Positions 42,646 to 51,594 of a DNA stretch of 64,000 bases are shown one piece after another. How positions within the stretch are numbered: the stretch's first letter is position 1; every line of letters begins with the position of its first letter. The stretch covers positions 994,884 to 1,058,883 of the forward strand of contig NZ_JACHCM010000001.1 in assembly GCF_014200755.1 (NCBI RefSeq), given 5' to 3'. A program made the position numbers and the translations under genes. Under the pieces are notes generated by a model. That model did no database searches, was not told the origin of the DNA, and saw only the letters and a program-made list of their open reading frames with translations. Origin of the DNA: Rhodanobacter sp. ANJX3. GTDB taxonomy: Bacteria; Pseudomonadota; Gammaproteobacteria; Xanthomonadales; Rhodanobacteraceae.

Positions 42646-44397
42646 ATGGAGAGGCAGATCACATTAACGGCACCGGCTCGCTTGCGGCGAGCGCTGGCTG
42701 TACTGTGGATTTGTCTGACGTTGATCGGATCGGCGCATGCCTTCGCGTCCGCACCGCTGAACGGCGCCTGGCGTCCCGTCATGCTCGGCGACACGCCGCA
42801 AAGCGTGATGCAGGAATATCGCGGTGGCCAGTTCAAAAGCTTTGAGCCGTCCATTCTTCAGCGATTTCAGGTGAACGCGCTCGGCAGCTGGGTGGTGATC
42901 GCGGCCGAGCCTCCCTGGGACAACAGCGAACGCATGCTGAGCATCTACCCGCCGCCGCTGGGTAAAGTGACGGTGTATGGGCAGGATCAGGTCACGGCGC
43001 TGGCGCTGGACGATTTTTCAGCGTCGACCCACGGCCATGGTCGGCTGGCCTGGCGCGTGCCACTGACCCAGGCAGCGTCGGCCCCTATCCTGCTTAAGTT
43101 CGAACCGTCCGCGATCGCCAGTGCGCCGGTGCGTTTCGAGATACAACCGTGGAACGATTATCTGCGGCAGGACGCGCAGTGGCTGGTGTTCGCCAGCGCC
43201 AGCTTTGCGGTGATGCTGTCGATGGTACTGATGGCGCTGTGCTTCGCGCTGATGCTGCGCGATATCACCTTCGCCTGGTACGCCGGTTTTATCCTCTGCT
43301 ACACGTTTATCCAGGGCATCCAGACGGGCTTTCTTTTTCACCCGCTGGAGTGGCAGTGGTTGGCCGGCATGGGCATGACAAGCGGCGCAGTGGCGGTTGC
43401 GCTATCCGTTGCCTTCGCCTCGCTGTTCATGATGCGTTTCTGCGCGCTGCGCAAGCGCGCGCCGCTGCTGCGCGTGCCGGTGATTGCGCTCGCCGTCGGC
43501 ATGGGTCTGCTGGTGGTGATGCGCTTGAGCCATCTGACGCTGCTGATGGAAACGGCACAGATTCTGCTCAACCCGATGCTGATGCTCGGCGCAGCGCTGC
43601 TGCTGATTTCCGCCCTTGTCGCGGGCTTTCACGGCTCGCGCCAGGCATGGTTTTTTCTGATCGGATGGACGCCGCTGCTGCTGCTTACCGCGATGACCAG
43701 TGCCCAGGCCAACGGCGCACTGCCCAGCCTGGACTGGCTCAACGACGCCAGCCTCGCCGGGGGAGCGTTCGAGGCTATCGTGCTGTCGCTCGGCCTGGCC
43801 GATCGCGCGCTGCGGCTGCGCCACGATCGCGACAAGGTGCGCGTGCTCGCCGATCACGATGCGCTGACCAATACCTTCAATCGTCGGGCCTGGAGCGAAC
43901 GCGCCAATGCGATGCTAAATTCAGGCGAACCGCGTCCGATCGCGCTGCTGTTTCTCGATCTGGATAATTTCAAGCTGCTCAACGACTGCCAGGGCCACAA
44001 CGCCGGCGATCGCGCGCTGGTCGCCGTATCCCGCGCGCTGAGCGCGGAGCTGCGCCCCACCGATATTCTGGGCCGCTACGGCGGCGAAGAATTCGTCGCA
44101 TTGATCGACGACACCACCGAAGAAAACGCGATGCTGGTCGCCACTCGCCTGTGCCGGCGCGTGCATCGGCTGGAAATTCCGGTCAACGACACGTTCATGC
44201 TCAGCGCCAGTATCGGCGTGGCCATGCGGCGCGAAGGCGACGACGTGGAATCGCTCGCCGAACGCGCCGACCAGGCCATGTACAGCGCCAAACTCAGCGG
44301 ACGAAACCAGGTCTGCTTTTACGGCCACATCAAACCCGCGAAGGCATCGACACACTCGAACCTGCACGTGGTGGAAAAACGCCGCAAAGATATCTGA
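42646..44397 (+). CDS. Membrane diguanylate cyclase with 7TMR-DISM sensor
   Basis: 583-residue signalling protein. After a signal peptide (cleavage near SAHAFA, ~residue 33) comes a periplasmic beta-rich domain (~35-175, 7TMR-DISM extracellular type). Seven transmembrane helices follow (~180-385). The C-terminal GGDEF domain has active site GGEEF at 479-483 and a product-inhibition I-site RPTD at 470-473, exactly five residues upstream. All features of an active cyclic di-GMP synthase are present. It is convergent with the E1 gene, 21 bp apart, with no clear terminator between. Confidence 0.92.
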   Translation: MERQITLTAPARLRRALAVLWICLTLIGSAHAFASAPLNGAWRPVMLGDTPQSVMQEYRGGQFKSFEPSILQRFQVNALGSWVVIAAEPPWDNSERMLSIYPPPLGKVTVYGQDQVTALALDDFSASTHGHGRLAWRVPLTQAASAPILLKFEPSAIASAPVRFEIQPWNDYLRQDAQWLVFASASFAVMLSMVLMALCFALMLRDITFAWYAGFILCYTFIQGIQTGFLFHPLEWQWLAGMGMTSGAVAVALSVAFASLFMMRFCALRKRAPLLRVPVIALAVGMGLLVVMRLSHLTLLMETAQILLNPMLMLGAALLLISALVAGFHGSRQAWFFLIGWTPLLLLTAMTSAQANGALPSLDWLNDASLAGGAFEAIVLSLGLADRALRLRHDRDKVRVLADHDALTNTFNRRAWSERANAMLNSGEPRPIALLFLDLDNFKLLNDCQGHNAGDRALVAVSRALSAELRPTDILGRYGGEEFVALIDDTTEENAMLVATRLCRRVHRLEIPVNDTFMLSASIGVAMRREGDDVESLAERADQAMYSAKLSGRNQVCFYGHIKPAKASTHSNLHVVEKRRKDI

Positions 44398-44418
44398 GTT
44401 TTTTCGCAGCGATACTCG

Positions 44419-46689
44419 CTACCGCGTAGCCAGCAACGTTGCCGCTGCCACTACCTCGTCCTCGCCCGGCAATACCAGCAACGCGGCACCCGCCAGCGGC
44501 GTAAACGTATCGGCGCCGACGACGCGATGCATCGGCGTGGCGCCACAGCCGCCTTCGACGATGGCCGCGATCACGCCTTCGCCCACGCCCGCGCTGCGGC
44601 GCCCCTCGTCCAGCACGAGAATCCGTTTGGCCGTCCGCGCCTGTTCGGCGATAAACGCGTTGTTGAGCGGCGCCAGCCAGCGCAGATCGACCACGCGAAT
44701 CTGCCACCCGTGGTTTGCCTCGATCGTCTTCGCCGCGCGCAGCGCCATCGGTACGCCGTTGCCGAAGGTGAAGATCACCAGATCATCGGCCGGCTCGTTG
44801 TACACGCGCCCCTCGCCCAGCGTCATGGCCTGATCCAGCGAAGGATAGGCAAACTGCCACTGGCCGTCGCCGGCCTCGTACAAGTCCTTGGTCATGTACA
44901 GCGCAATGGGTTCGAGGAAGGCACAAACCCGGCCATCGACCTTGGCCAGCGCCATCATCGTACGCAGCATCATCGCCGCGTCGTCGCCGCGGCTGGAGCA
45001 GCCGACCACGAGCCCGGGAATATCGCGCAGCGCGGTGATCGAGTTGTCGTTGTGGAAATGGCCGCCGAAACCTTTCTGGTAACCGAGCGATGCCACGCGC
45101 ATCACCATCGGATTGCGGTACTGGTCGTTGGAGAAAAACTGCAGCGAGGCCGCCTCGCCGCGAATCTGGTCGCAGGCGTTGTGGAAGTACGCCAGATACT
45201 GAATCTCCGGCATCGGCAGCATGCCCATATTGGCGTAGCCCTGCGCCAGGCCCAGGATCATCGTTTCGTCCAGCAGCGTATTGAACACGCGGCTGCCCTT
45301 GAACGCCTTGTTGAGCCCCTTGGTGACCGTGTAGACACCGCCCTTCTGCGCCACGTCCTCGCCGAACAGCAGCGCCTGCGGGTATTTGGCCAGCAGGTCG
45401 TGCAATGCCTGATTGATCTGGATGGCCAGATGCCGTGGCGGCTGGTTCTCCGGCAGCTTCGCTTCGCTGCCGAAGACCGCAAGGCGCTTGTCGGCGTAGT
45501 CGGCACGCGTGGCTTCCGCGGCGACAGCCTCCGGCGTATACGGCGCCAGCGGTTTCATCACGTCCGCCAGCGAGGTCAGACGGGGTCGCGCATCGGCATC
45601 GGCGGCGGCGGCAAAGCAGCGCTTGCGGGCGGCTTCGTAGAGATTGAGCAATTCGTCCTTGCTGTATAGCCCGGATTCCAGCGCGATGGCGGCCGACCGC
45701 AGCAGCGGATCGGTCGACTCGACGCTGACCAGTTCCTCGATACTGCGCCACTCGATCTCGAAATCGGTACCCGCATGGCCCATCACGCGCGTGGTCTTCA
45801 GGTGCAGGAAGGTCGGGCGGCGCGTGTGGCGGCAGTGTTCTACGGCGCGCTGTACCTGCGCATAGCCTTCGGCCAGATCCAGCCCGTCGGCAAAGAAATA
45901 GTCGAGGTTGGAACGATGCTGGAAATTGCTGGCGACCCATCCGGTCGGCGTCTTCACCGAGATGCCGATGCCGTTGTCCTCGCACACGAACAGCACCGGC
46001 GCGGGGAGCTTCTGGTAGGCCGTCCATGCCGCAGCGTTGAACGCGGTTTGCGCGGTGGCGTGATTGCTCGACGCATCGCCGAACGAGCAGACGGCGATGC
46101 TGTCGTCGGGAATCGGCAGCGCGTGGCCGATACGCCGCGCCTGCTCGATCGCCACGGCCGTGCCCAGCGCCTTGGGCAGGTGCGAGGCGATGGTCGAGGT
46201 CTGCGGCAGCACCCACAGCGGCTTGCTGCCCCACACTTTGTGCCGACCACCGGAGGCCGGATCGTCCTTGCTGGCGGCAAAGCTCAGCGCCGAATCCATC
46301 ACCGGATCCATGCCCGGCAGCTTGCGAAAGCGCTCGGCCATGAACCCGCCGGAGCGATAGTGCAGAAACGCCGGGTCGGTATGCCGGGTCAACCGCGCCA
46401 CCATGGCATTGCCCTCGTGGCCGCTCGATCCGATCGTGTAAAACACCTTGTTCTGCACGCGCAGCACGCGTGCCATCAGATCCAGATGCCGACTGATCAG
46501 CTGCGATTCGAGCAGCTCGCGAAAGCCGCGCGCGTCGAGCGCGCTGCCCGCCAGCACCGGCTGATCGGCCTCTGGCGCCCTGCCCGCGTCGCCCTGCCAT
46601 AGCTGCACGAACTCGATAAAGTTCTGGTCGACGATCTCGGCTCGGTTGAAGCCCTTGTGGCGCGCGGCAATGGCAAACGGAATGGACAT
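44419..46689 (-). CDS. Fused alpha/beta E1 component of a 2-oxoacid (branched-chain type) dehydrogenase
   Basis: 756-residue thiamine diphosphate enzyme with both E1 halves in one chain. The alpha half (~1-400) has the ThDP motif GDA(204-206)...N239 (SFGDASSNHATAQTAFNAAAW..CEDNG). The beta half (~425-756) carries ALHDLLAKYPQALLFGEDVAQKGGV, the transketolase-C part (RVVDLRWLAPLNNAFI) and VLDEGRRSAGVG. It should decarboxylate branched-chain 2-oxoacids and pass the acyl group to a lipoyl E2, which is not nearby. The second ThDP-motif residue is Ala (GDA, not GDG), a change also known in some E1 families. A GST gene lies upstream. Confidence 0.85.
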   Translation of the reverse strand: MSIPFAIAARHKGFNRAEIVDQNFIEFVQLWQGDAGRAPEADQPVLAGSALDARGFRELLESQLISRHLDLMARVLRVQNKVFYTIGSSGHEGNAMVARLTRHTDPAFLHYRSGGFMAERFRKLPGMDPVMDSALSFAASKDDPASGGRHKVWGSKPLWVLPQTSTIASHLPKALGTAVAIEQARRIGHALPIPDDSIAVCSFGDASSNHATAQTAFNAAAWTAYQKLPAPVLFVCEDNGIGISVKTPTGWVASNFQHRSNLDYFFADGLDLAEGYAQVQRAVEHCRHTRRPTFLHLKTTRVMGHAGTDFEIEWRSIEELVSVESTDPLLRSAAIALESGLYSKDELLNLYEAARKRCFAAAADADARPRLTSLADVMKPLAPYTPEAVAAEATRADYADKRLAVFGSEAKLPENQPPRHLAIQINQALHDLLAKYPQALLFGEDVAQKGGVYTVTKGLNKAFKGSRVFNTLLDETMILGLAQGYANMGMLPMPEIQYLAYFHNACDQIRGEAASLQFFSNDQYRNPMVMRVASLGYQKGFGGHFHNDNSITALRDIPGLVVGCSSRGDDAAMMLRTMMALAKVDGRVCAFLEPIALYMTKDLYEAGDGQWQFAYPSLDQAMTLGEGRVYNEPADDLVIFTFGNGVPMALRAAKTIEANHGWQIRVVDLRWLAPLNNAFIAEQARTAKRILVLDEGRRSAGVGEGVIAAIVEGGCGATPMHRVVGADTFTPLAGAALLVLPGEDEVVAAATLLATR

Positions 46690-46729
46690 GGTCTCGATAT
46701 CGGAAAAAAGAAGGGGTACGACGGTTGGA

Positions 46730-47332
46730 TCAGTGTTGCAGCGGCGAATGCCCGGGCTGCGCTTTCACATGCGCGAGCCACGCCGATACGGATGGATAGA
46801 CGGCCAGATCGAAACCACCGTCGGCCGCACAATGGGTGTAAGCGTAGAGCGCGATGTCGGCGATGCTGTAACGATCGCCCGCCAACCACGCGTGCGATAC
46901 GAGATGAGCCTCCATCACGGCCAACGCTTTTGCGCCTTGCGCATGCAGCTTCGGCAGTTCGACCTGACGGGAATGATCCGCCGGCAGATAAAGCGAGATA
47001 AAACGCGCCACCGCGATATACGGCTCGTGGCTGTACTGCTCGAAGAAAAGCCACTGCAGCGTCTGCGCACGCAGCCACGCGTCGCTCGGCAACAAGGGCG
47101 TGCCCTCGGCGAGATAGCACAGAATCGCATTGGACTCGGCCAGTCGGCGACCGTCGTCGAGCTCCAGCAACGGCACCTTGCCGTTGGGATTCTTGGCCAG
47201 ATATTCCGCGGTGCGGGTTTCGCCTTGTGTACTGTCGACCTCGACCCAGCGATAGTCTCGACCTAGCTGATCGAGCAGCAATTGCAGCTTGTAGCAGTTG
47301 CCGGACGAGCGCTTGCCGTAAATCGTAATCAT
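46730..47332 (-). CDS. Glutathione S-transferase family protein
   Basis: 200-residue GST. The N-terminal thioredoxin-like domain (MITIYGKRSSGNCYKLQLLL, with cis-Pro in NGKVPLLEL and glutathione-binding ESNAI) is followed by an all-helical C-terminal domain (SIADIALYAYTH, the N-capping box). The catalytic Ser is probably Ser9 or Ser10. The chosen ATG (47330-47332) overlaps the stop of the upstream nucleotidyltransferase-like gene by 4 nt (ATGA), fixing the start. The substrate cannot be told. Confidence 0.92.
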   Translation of the reverse strand: MITIYGKRSSGNCYKLQLLLDQLGRDYRWVEVDSTQGETRTAEYLAKNPNGKVPLLELDDGRRLAESNAILCYLAEGTPLLPSDAWLRAQTLQWLFFEQYSHEPYIAVARFISLYLPADHSRQVELPKLHAQGAKALAVMEAHLVSHAWLAGDRYSIADIALYAYTHCAADGGFDLAVYPSVSAWLAHVKAQPGHSPLQH

Positions 47333-47799
47333 TCGCCAACCTCGCATAGAGTTTTTAGCACAGCCATGCGCGCACGATCCTTGGGACGCCCGAAGCCGTC
47401 GAGTACACGAATCTGCTCCGCGATCGCCGGCACCGGAACGGACAGTCCGGCAATGCTCACGTGCACGATCCGGTCTATCCGCAGCGGCATCCAGCCATCG
47501 GGTCCAAAAACCTCGAGGCCGCCCATCACTTCCACCGGCAGACCCACAAAACGGTAGCGTGCGAAGCGCGATCGAAAGCGCTCCGCGCCATCCGGCCGGT
47601 GCACCGCATCGTGCTGCCGTTGCCAACGGTCGCGCAACGCGTCCGCATCCCGGACGCTGGTCAGCAGGTCCAGATCCGCCACGCTGACGTCGGCGCCGAC
47701 CAAGCAGGCGGCCGCGCTGCCGATCACGACCCAGGGATCGCGACAGCGGCTGCGCAGGTCCGGAAGCACAGCCGCCAGTGCTGCGTGCAAGGACTCCAT
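47329..47799 (-). CDS. Nucleotidyltransferase-fold protein
   Basis: 156-residue protein resembling minimal nucleotidyltransferases: VVIGSAAACLVGADV then VADLDLLTS, i.e. the GSx(9-12)DxD-type pattern, with a third acidic position likely in VEVMGG. The C-terminal end (VPAIAEQIRVLDGFGRPKDRARM) resembles the tail of aminoglycoside-type and DUF-annotated NTase genes, where Lys/Arg bind phosphate. Start at ATG 47799; an in-frame start at 47889 would add 30 poorly conserved residues. Co-translated with the GST gene. The acceptor substrate is unknown. Confidence 0.65.
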   Translation of the reverse strand: MESLHAALAAVLPDLRSRCRDPWVVIGSAAACLVGADVSVADLDLLTSVRDADALRDRWQRQHDAVHRPDGAERFRSRFARYRFVGLPVEVMGGLEVFGPDGWMPLRIDRIVHVSIAGLSVPVPAIAEQIRVLDGFGRPKDRARMAVLKTLCEVGE

Positions 47800-47906
47800 C
47801 GTCGAGTTGCCCCTGTTGCACTCAGCCGTGGGCAGGACGCTGCTGCCACTGTTCGCACCCATGGCTTCATATCCCGCTTCACGACGCATGAGCGACGCGC
47901 TCCGCT

Positions 47907-49076
47907 TCAGAACGCGTTGATGCCGGTCAGCTCCCGACCCACCACCAGCTCGTGCACGGTTTCCGTACCTTCATAGGTGATCACCGACTCCAGGTTCAGC
48001 GCGTGGCGGATGGCGCCGTGCTCGGTGGTGATGCCGGCGCCGCCGAGCAGGTCGCGGCACTGGCGCGCGATGTCGATCGCCATGCGGCAGTTGTTCCACT
48101 TCGCCAGCGACACCTGGGTCGGCTGCATCTTGCCGGCATCCTTTAAACGACCGAGCTGCAGCGACAGCAGCTGCGCCGTAGTGATGCGGCGGGCCATGTC
48201 GGCCAGCTTCAGCTGCACGGCCTGATTGGACGACAGCGGTCGGTCGAACAGCTTGCGTTCCGCGGTGTAGTCGAGCACTTCCTTCAGGCAGGCCTGGGCG
48301 GCGCCGATCGGCCCCCAGGTGATGCCGAAGCGCGCCTGGGTGAGGCAGCCCAGCGGCCCCTTCAGGCCTTTGACGTTGGGCAGGCGCGCGCTGTCGGGCA
48401 CGCGCACGCCGTCGAAGAACAGCGCCGAGGTCACCGACGCGCGCAGGCTCATCTTTTTGTGAATTTCCTGCGCCTTGAAGCCGGCCGTGTCGGTCGGCAC
48501 CACGAAGCCCTGGATGCCGTCCTCGGTCATCGCCCAGACGATGGCGATATGCGCGAGGTTACCGTTGGTGATCCACATCTTGGCGCCATTGATGACCCAG
48601 TCGCCGCCGTCCTTTTTGGCATTCGTCTTCATATTGGCCGGATCGGAGCCGCCATGCGGTTCGGTCAGGCCAAAGCAGCCGATGATCTCGCCGGCGGCCA
48701 TGCCCGGAAGATACTGGCGCTTCTGCTCCTCGCTGCCGTAGGCAAAGATCGGATACATGCACAGCGAACTCTGCACCGAGGCAAAGCTGCGCAGGCCGGA
48801 ATCGCCGCGCTCGAGTTCCTGACAAATCAGACCGTAGCTGACGCTGTTCATACCGCCGCCGCCGTATTCCTCGGGAATGGTGGCGCCCAGCAGGCCCAGG
48901 CCGGCGATTTCGGGAATCAGCTCCTTCGGAAACCGCGCCTGATCGAAGCAGTCGCCGATGATCGGCAGCACGCGTTCGTCGACAAAACGGCCGACGGAAT
49001 CCTGCACCATGCGTTCCTCGTCGGTAAGCAGCGAACGGACATCATAAAGATCGAGCGGATCGAGGCGCGTGGCCAT
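47907..49076 (-). CDS. gcdH: Glutaryl-CoA dehydrogenase
   Basis: 389-residue acyl-CoA dehydrogenase converting glutaryl-CoA to crotonyl-CoA in lysine/tryptophan breakdown. FAD-binding blocks (CFGLTEPHGGSDPANM and WITNGNLAHIAIVWA) and the catalytic base Glu369 in ITYEGTETVHELVVGRELTG are present. The conserved Arg of the GCDH substrate site is probably in SSLCMYPIFAYGSEEQKRQYLP..RSFASVQ. Length matches the family. It is not in an operon with other lysine genes here. Confidence 0.92.
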   Translation of the reverse strand: MATRLDPLDLYDVRSLLTDEERMVQDSVGRFVDERVLPIIGDCFDQARFPKELIPEIAGLGLLGATIPEEYGGGGMNSVSYGLICQELERGDSGLRSFASVQSSLCMYPIFAYGSEEQKRQYLPGMAAGEIIGCFGLTEPHGGSDPANMKTNAKKDGGDWVINGAKMWITNGNLAHIAIVWAMTEDGIQGFVVPTDTAGFKAQEIHKKMSLRASVTSALFFDGVRVPDSARLPNVKGLKGPLGCLTQARFGITWGPIGAAQACLKEVLDYTAERKLFDRPLSSNQAVQLKLADMARRITTAQLLSLQLGRLKDAGKMQPTQVSLAKWNNCRMAIDIARQCRDLLGGAGITTEHGAIRHALNLESVITYEGTETVHELVVGRELTGINAF

Positions 49077-49285
49077 GGCAAAGGTCCAAAGTGATCAGGC
49101 AAGTCCCCTAGTGTAGCGGGGACCGGGATGAGGGTCACCGGCAGCGACACTGACGACAGGTGTCGGGAAAGCCTGCTGTATCAGGGACTGGAAGCTTTTG
49201 AAAATAGCTGGCCGGTCGCTCGGGCGCCAAGCGCCACGGCCGGCGCAAACAAAGCTTCCATCCATCATCGAAAAAGGAGTTTTCC

Positions 49286-49789
49286 ATGCGCCCCATCCTC
49301 TACGGACTGATGCTCGCCGTACTTGCCCTGACCTCGCGTGGTGCCGTTGCGGCGCCGCCGGCCGCCCCAGCGGCCGCAAGCAGCGCCCAATATGTCGATC
49401 TCGACAGCTACCTGACCAGCGATGCCGACATCAACGCCTGGTACACCATCACCAGCCAACTCAGGAAAAACTTCGACGACGTCTGCGGCGATACCTTCTG
49501 TGAAGGCGATTACAGCAACATCCAGTCGCTCGACTACCGCTGCTCGGTCGACACCACTACCGGCGTGATCGGGCGATGCGTTTGGGTTTTCGCCGCCAGC
49601 AATGAAGAAGTGAACGCGAAAACCGGCAATTTCACCGTCGACAATCAGCACTGGCGCTGCCGCAGCCCGCTGGCGCCGAAGACCCACGTGGCGGACCTGA
49701 TCGCCGCGTTGAATGTAAGCAACCCGATACGCGCGATTCTTCCCGGCAGCAGCCAGTCGATCTATGACGGGCTGGTCGACTGCCTCTGA
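49286..49789 (+). CDS. Secreted six-cysteine protein of unknown function
   Basis: 167-residue exported protein with a strong ribosome site (AAAAAGGAG) and a signal peptide (..LALTSRGAVAAPPA). The mature chain carries six cysteines (DDVCGDTFC, YRCSV, GRCVW, HWRCR, VDCL), suited to three disulfides, and a conserved-looking SDADINAWYTITSQLRKNFDDVCGD-type core. I recognise no family. It stands alone between gcdH (divergent) and the EamA transporter. Confidence 0.78.
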   Translation: MRPILYGLMLAVLALTSRGAVAAPPAAPAAASSAQYVDLDSYLTSDADINAWYTITSQLRKNFDDVCGDTFCEGDYSNIQSLDYRCSVDTTTGVIGRCVWVFAASNEEVNAKTGNFTVDNQHWRCRSPLAPKTHVADLIAALNVSNPIRAILPGSSQSIYDGLVDCL

Positions 49790-49917
49790 GGCAGTTCGGC
49801 ACGTCGGCAGCTGCCGACGTGCCGGTATCGAATCGATTCGAAATCGGCCCAACTTGCATGCGGCGGTCACCGGAAACGGGGATACTGTGGTCATCCCCGT
49901 TTCGAAAAGCCGCAAAA

Positions 49918-50793
49918 ATGTACAAAGGTGTGCTGCTCGGCTTCATGGCGTTCGCGGCTTATGCCATGAGCGATGCGTTCGTGAAGCTGCTGCACGGCTC
50001 GCTGCCGTCGTATGAGGCGGTATTCTTCGGCGCGCTGCTAGGCCTGACCGCCCTGCCTTTCATCAAGCGCAAGGGCGATCGCTGGCGCGAAGTCATTATC
50101 GCCAAGCGGCCAAGCCTTTGGCTGGTGCGCGCGGTGTTCGGCGCGATCGGCAGCACGTCCGCCGTCATAGCCTTTACCGCGCTGCCGATGGCCGAGGCCT
50201 TCGCGCTGATCTTTTTGATGCCGATCTTCGTCACCGTACTGTCGGTGATCTTTCTGAAGGAACATGTCGGCTGGCGCCGCTGGTCGGCGGTGATCGCAGG
50301 GTTTGTCGGCGTACTCGTCGTACTTCGGCCTGGATTTCGCGCACTGGGCATCGGCCACCTTGCCGCGCTGATCTGCGGTCTTTCCGGCGCCATCTCGATG
50401 ATTGCGTTGCGCATGACCGGATCACAGGAAAAGCGCGTCACGCTCTACGGTGCCGGCGTAATCGGACCGCTGCTACTTACCGGCATACTGATGCTATGGG
50501 ATTTTCGCTGGCCGCAATGGCGGCAGTGGATGCTGCTGCTCGGCTATGGACTGCTTGCCGCCCTGGGCGCGGTACTTCTGATGCTCGCCACGCAGAAGTC
50601 GCCGGCCAACCACGTGGCACCGACCCAGTACAGCCAGATGCTGTGGGCCGTCGCGTTCGGCTACCTGCTATTCAACGATCCGCTGGACTGGCCAATGCTG
50701 ATCGGCATCGTGATCATTCTGGGCTCGGGACTGTTCACCTTCGTGCGGGAGTACAAGGTCACGCGCTGGTGGCGACGTACCAAGGTCGTTTGA
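49918..50793 (+). CDS. EamA/DMT-family inner-membrane transporter
   Basis: 291-residue protein with ten predicted transmembrane helices in two EamA repeats: AAYAMSDAFVKLL.. TALPMAEAFALIFLMPIFVTVLSVIFLKE (first) and PTQYSQMLWAVAFGYLLFND (second). The family exports small metabolites such as amino acids or nucleotide sugars, or acts in purine export; the substrate is not predictable. The ATG at 49918 was chosen because upstream codons are not hydrophobic or conserved. Confidence 0.88.
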   Translation: MYKGVLLGFMAFAAYAMSDAFVKLLHGSLPSYEAVFFGALLGLTALPFIKRKGDRWREVIIAKRPSLWLVRAVFGAIGSTSAVIAFTALPMAEAFALIFLMPIFVTVLSVIFLKEHVGWRRWSAVIAGFVGVLVVLRPGFRALGIGHLAALICGLSGAISMIALRMTGSQEKRVTLYGAGVIGPLLLTGILMLWDFRWPQWRQWMLLLGYGLLAALGAVLLMLATQKSPANHVAPTQYSQMLWAVAFGYLLFNDPLDWPMLIGIVIILGSGLFTFVREYKVTRWWRRTKVV

Positions 50794-50947
50794 CCGCCGC
50801 TCTTGTGCACCAACGCGTACAAGTATGGGTCCACATAACATCGATTGCCGTTGCCTCCACGGCAATACCGGCGAACGAGTTCCGGAATCCTGCACATACA
50901 CAAGCACCAGGCTTTTCAGCCCGATGCCTGATTAAAGGCTTGCCGAC

Positions 50948-51469
50948 TCAGAGCTTTTTGGCCATCGCCAAATGCTCGTCGAGCGTGGGCAGCGTCTGCG
51001 CGGCAAACGACTTGAGATCGTCGTTTTTTCCACTCGTCGACTCTTTCTTGAACAGCGCGACGGCCTCAATGTGATCTTTCAACATCATCGACGAATAGGC
51101 CTTGTCGAACGCTGCGCCATTGAGGGTTTCAAGCTTGGCCAGCGCTTTTTGCTGCGCAGGCATCGGCGATGTGGACGGCGCAAATCCATCTTTCTGCGCC
51201 ACCGCGGAAAGCTCATCGCCTGCCTTGGTGTGATCGGTCACCATCCTCGCCGCAAAGCTTTTCACCGCCGCCGACTGCGCACGGGAATCCGCCAGCTTGC
51301 TTGCCTGAACTTCGGTCATTCCGGCCGCCGAGGCTTTTGCGACAAAGGCGGTGTCCTGTTTCGATACAGCGGGCGCAGTGTCGGCAGCGGCCTGGGCCAT
51401 GGCCAGCGGGCTGAGTACCAGCGCGCCGAGCATCGTGAGCGTTCCGACATGTTTCCGTGTGATCTGCAT
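50948..51469 (-). CDS. DUF4142 periplasmic protein
   Basis: 173-residue exported protein: signal peptide (..LVLSPLAMAQAAA) and a helical DUF4142 domain (FVAKASAAGMTEVQASKLADSRAQ, FAARMVTDHTKAGDELS, LKDHIEAVALFKKEST, FAAQTLPTLDEHLAMAKKL). DUF4142 is a ferritin-like four-helix family of unknown biochemistry, often stress-induced. Conserved His in the helices may bind metal. GGGAGC precedes the chosen ATG. It converges with the EamA gene. Confidence 0.88.
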   Translation of the reverse strand: MQITRKHVGTLTMLGALVLSPLAMAQAAADTAPAVSKQDTAFVAKASAAGMTEVQASKLADSRAQSAAVKSFAARMVTDHTKAGDELSAVAQKDGFAPSTSPMPAQQKALAKLETLNGAAFDKAYSSMMLKDHIEAVALFKKESTSGKNDDLKSFAAQTLPTLDEHLAMAKKL

Positions 51470-51594
51470 GAGCGAGCTCCCGCGTTGAAGTGGACTTTCA
51501 TCGTGGGCGCGCCGCCGTGACGATCCGGTGTCGGTTTCATTTATGCCGAAACAACAAACGGATGTGGCAAAACAGCGGTAACCACGATCGACGA

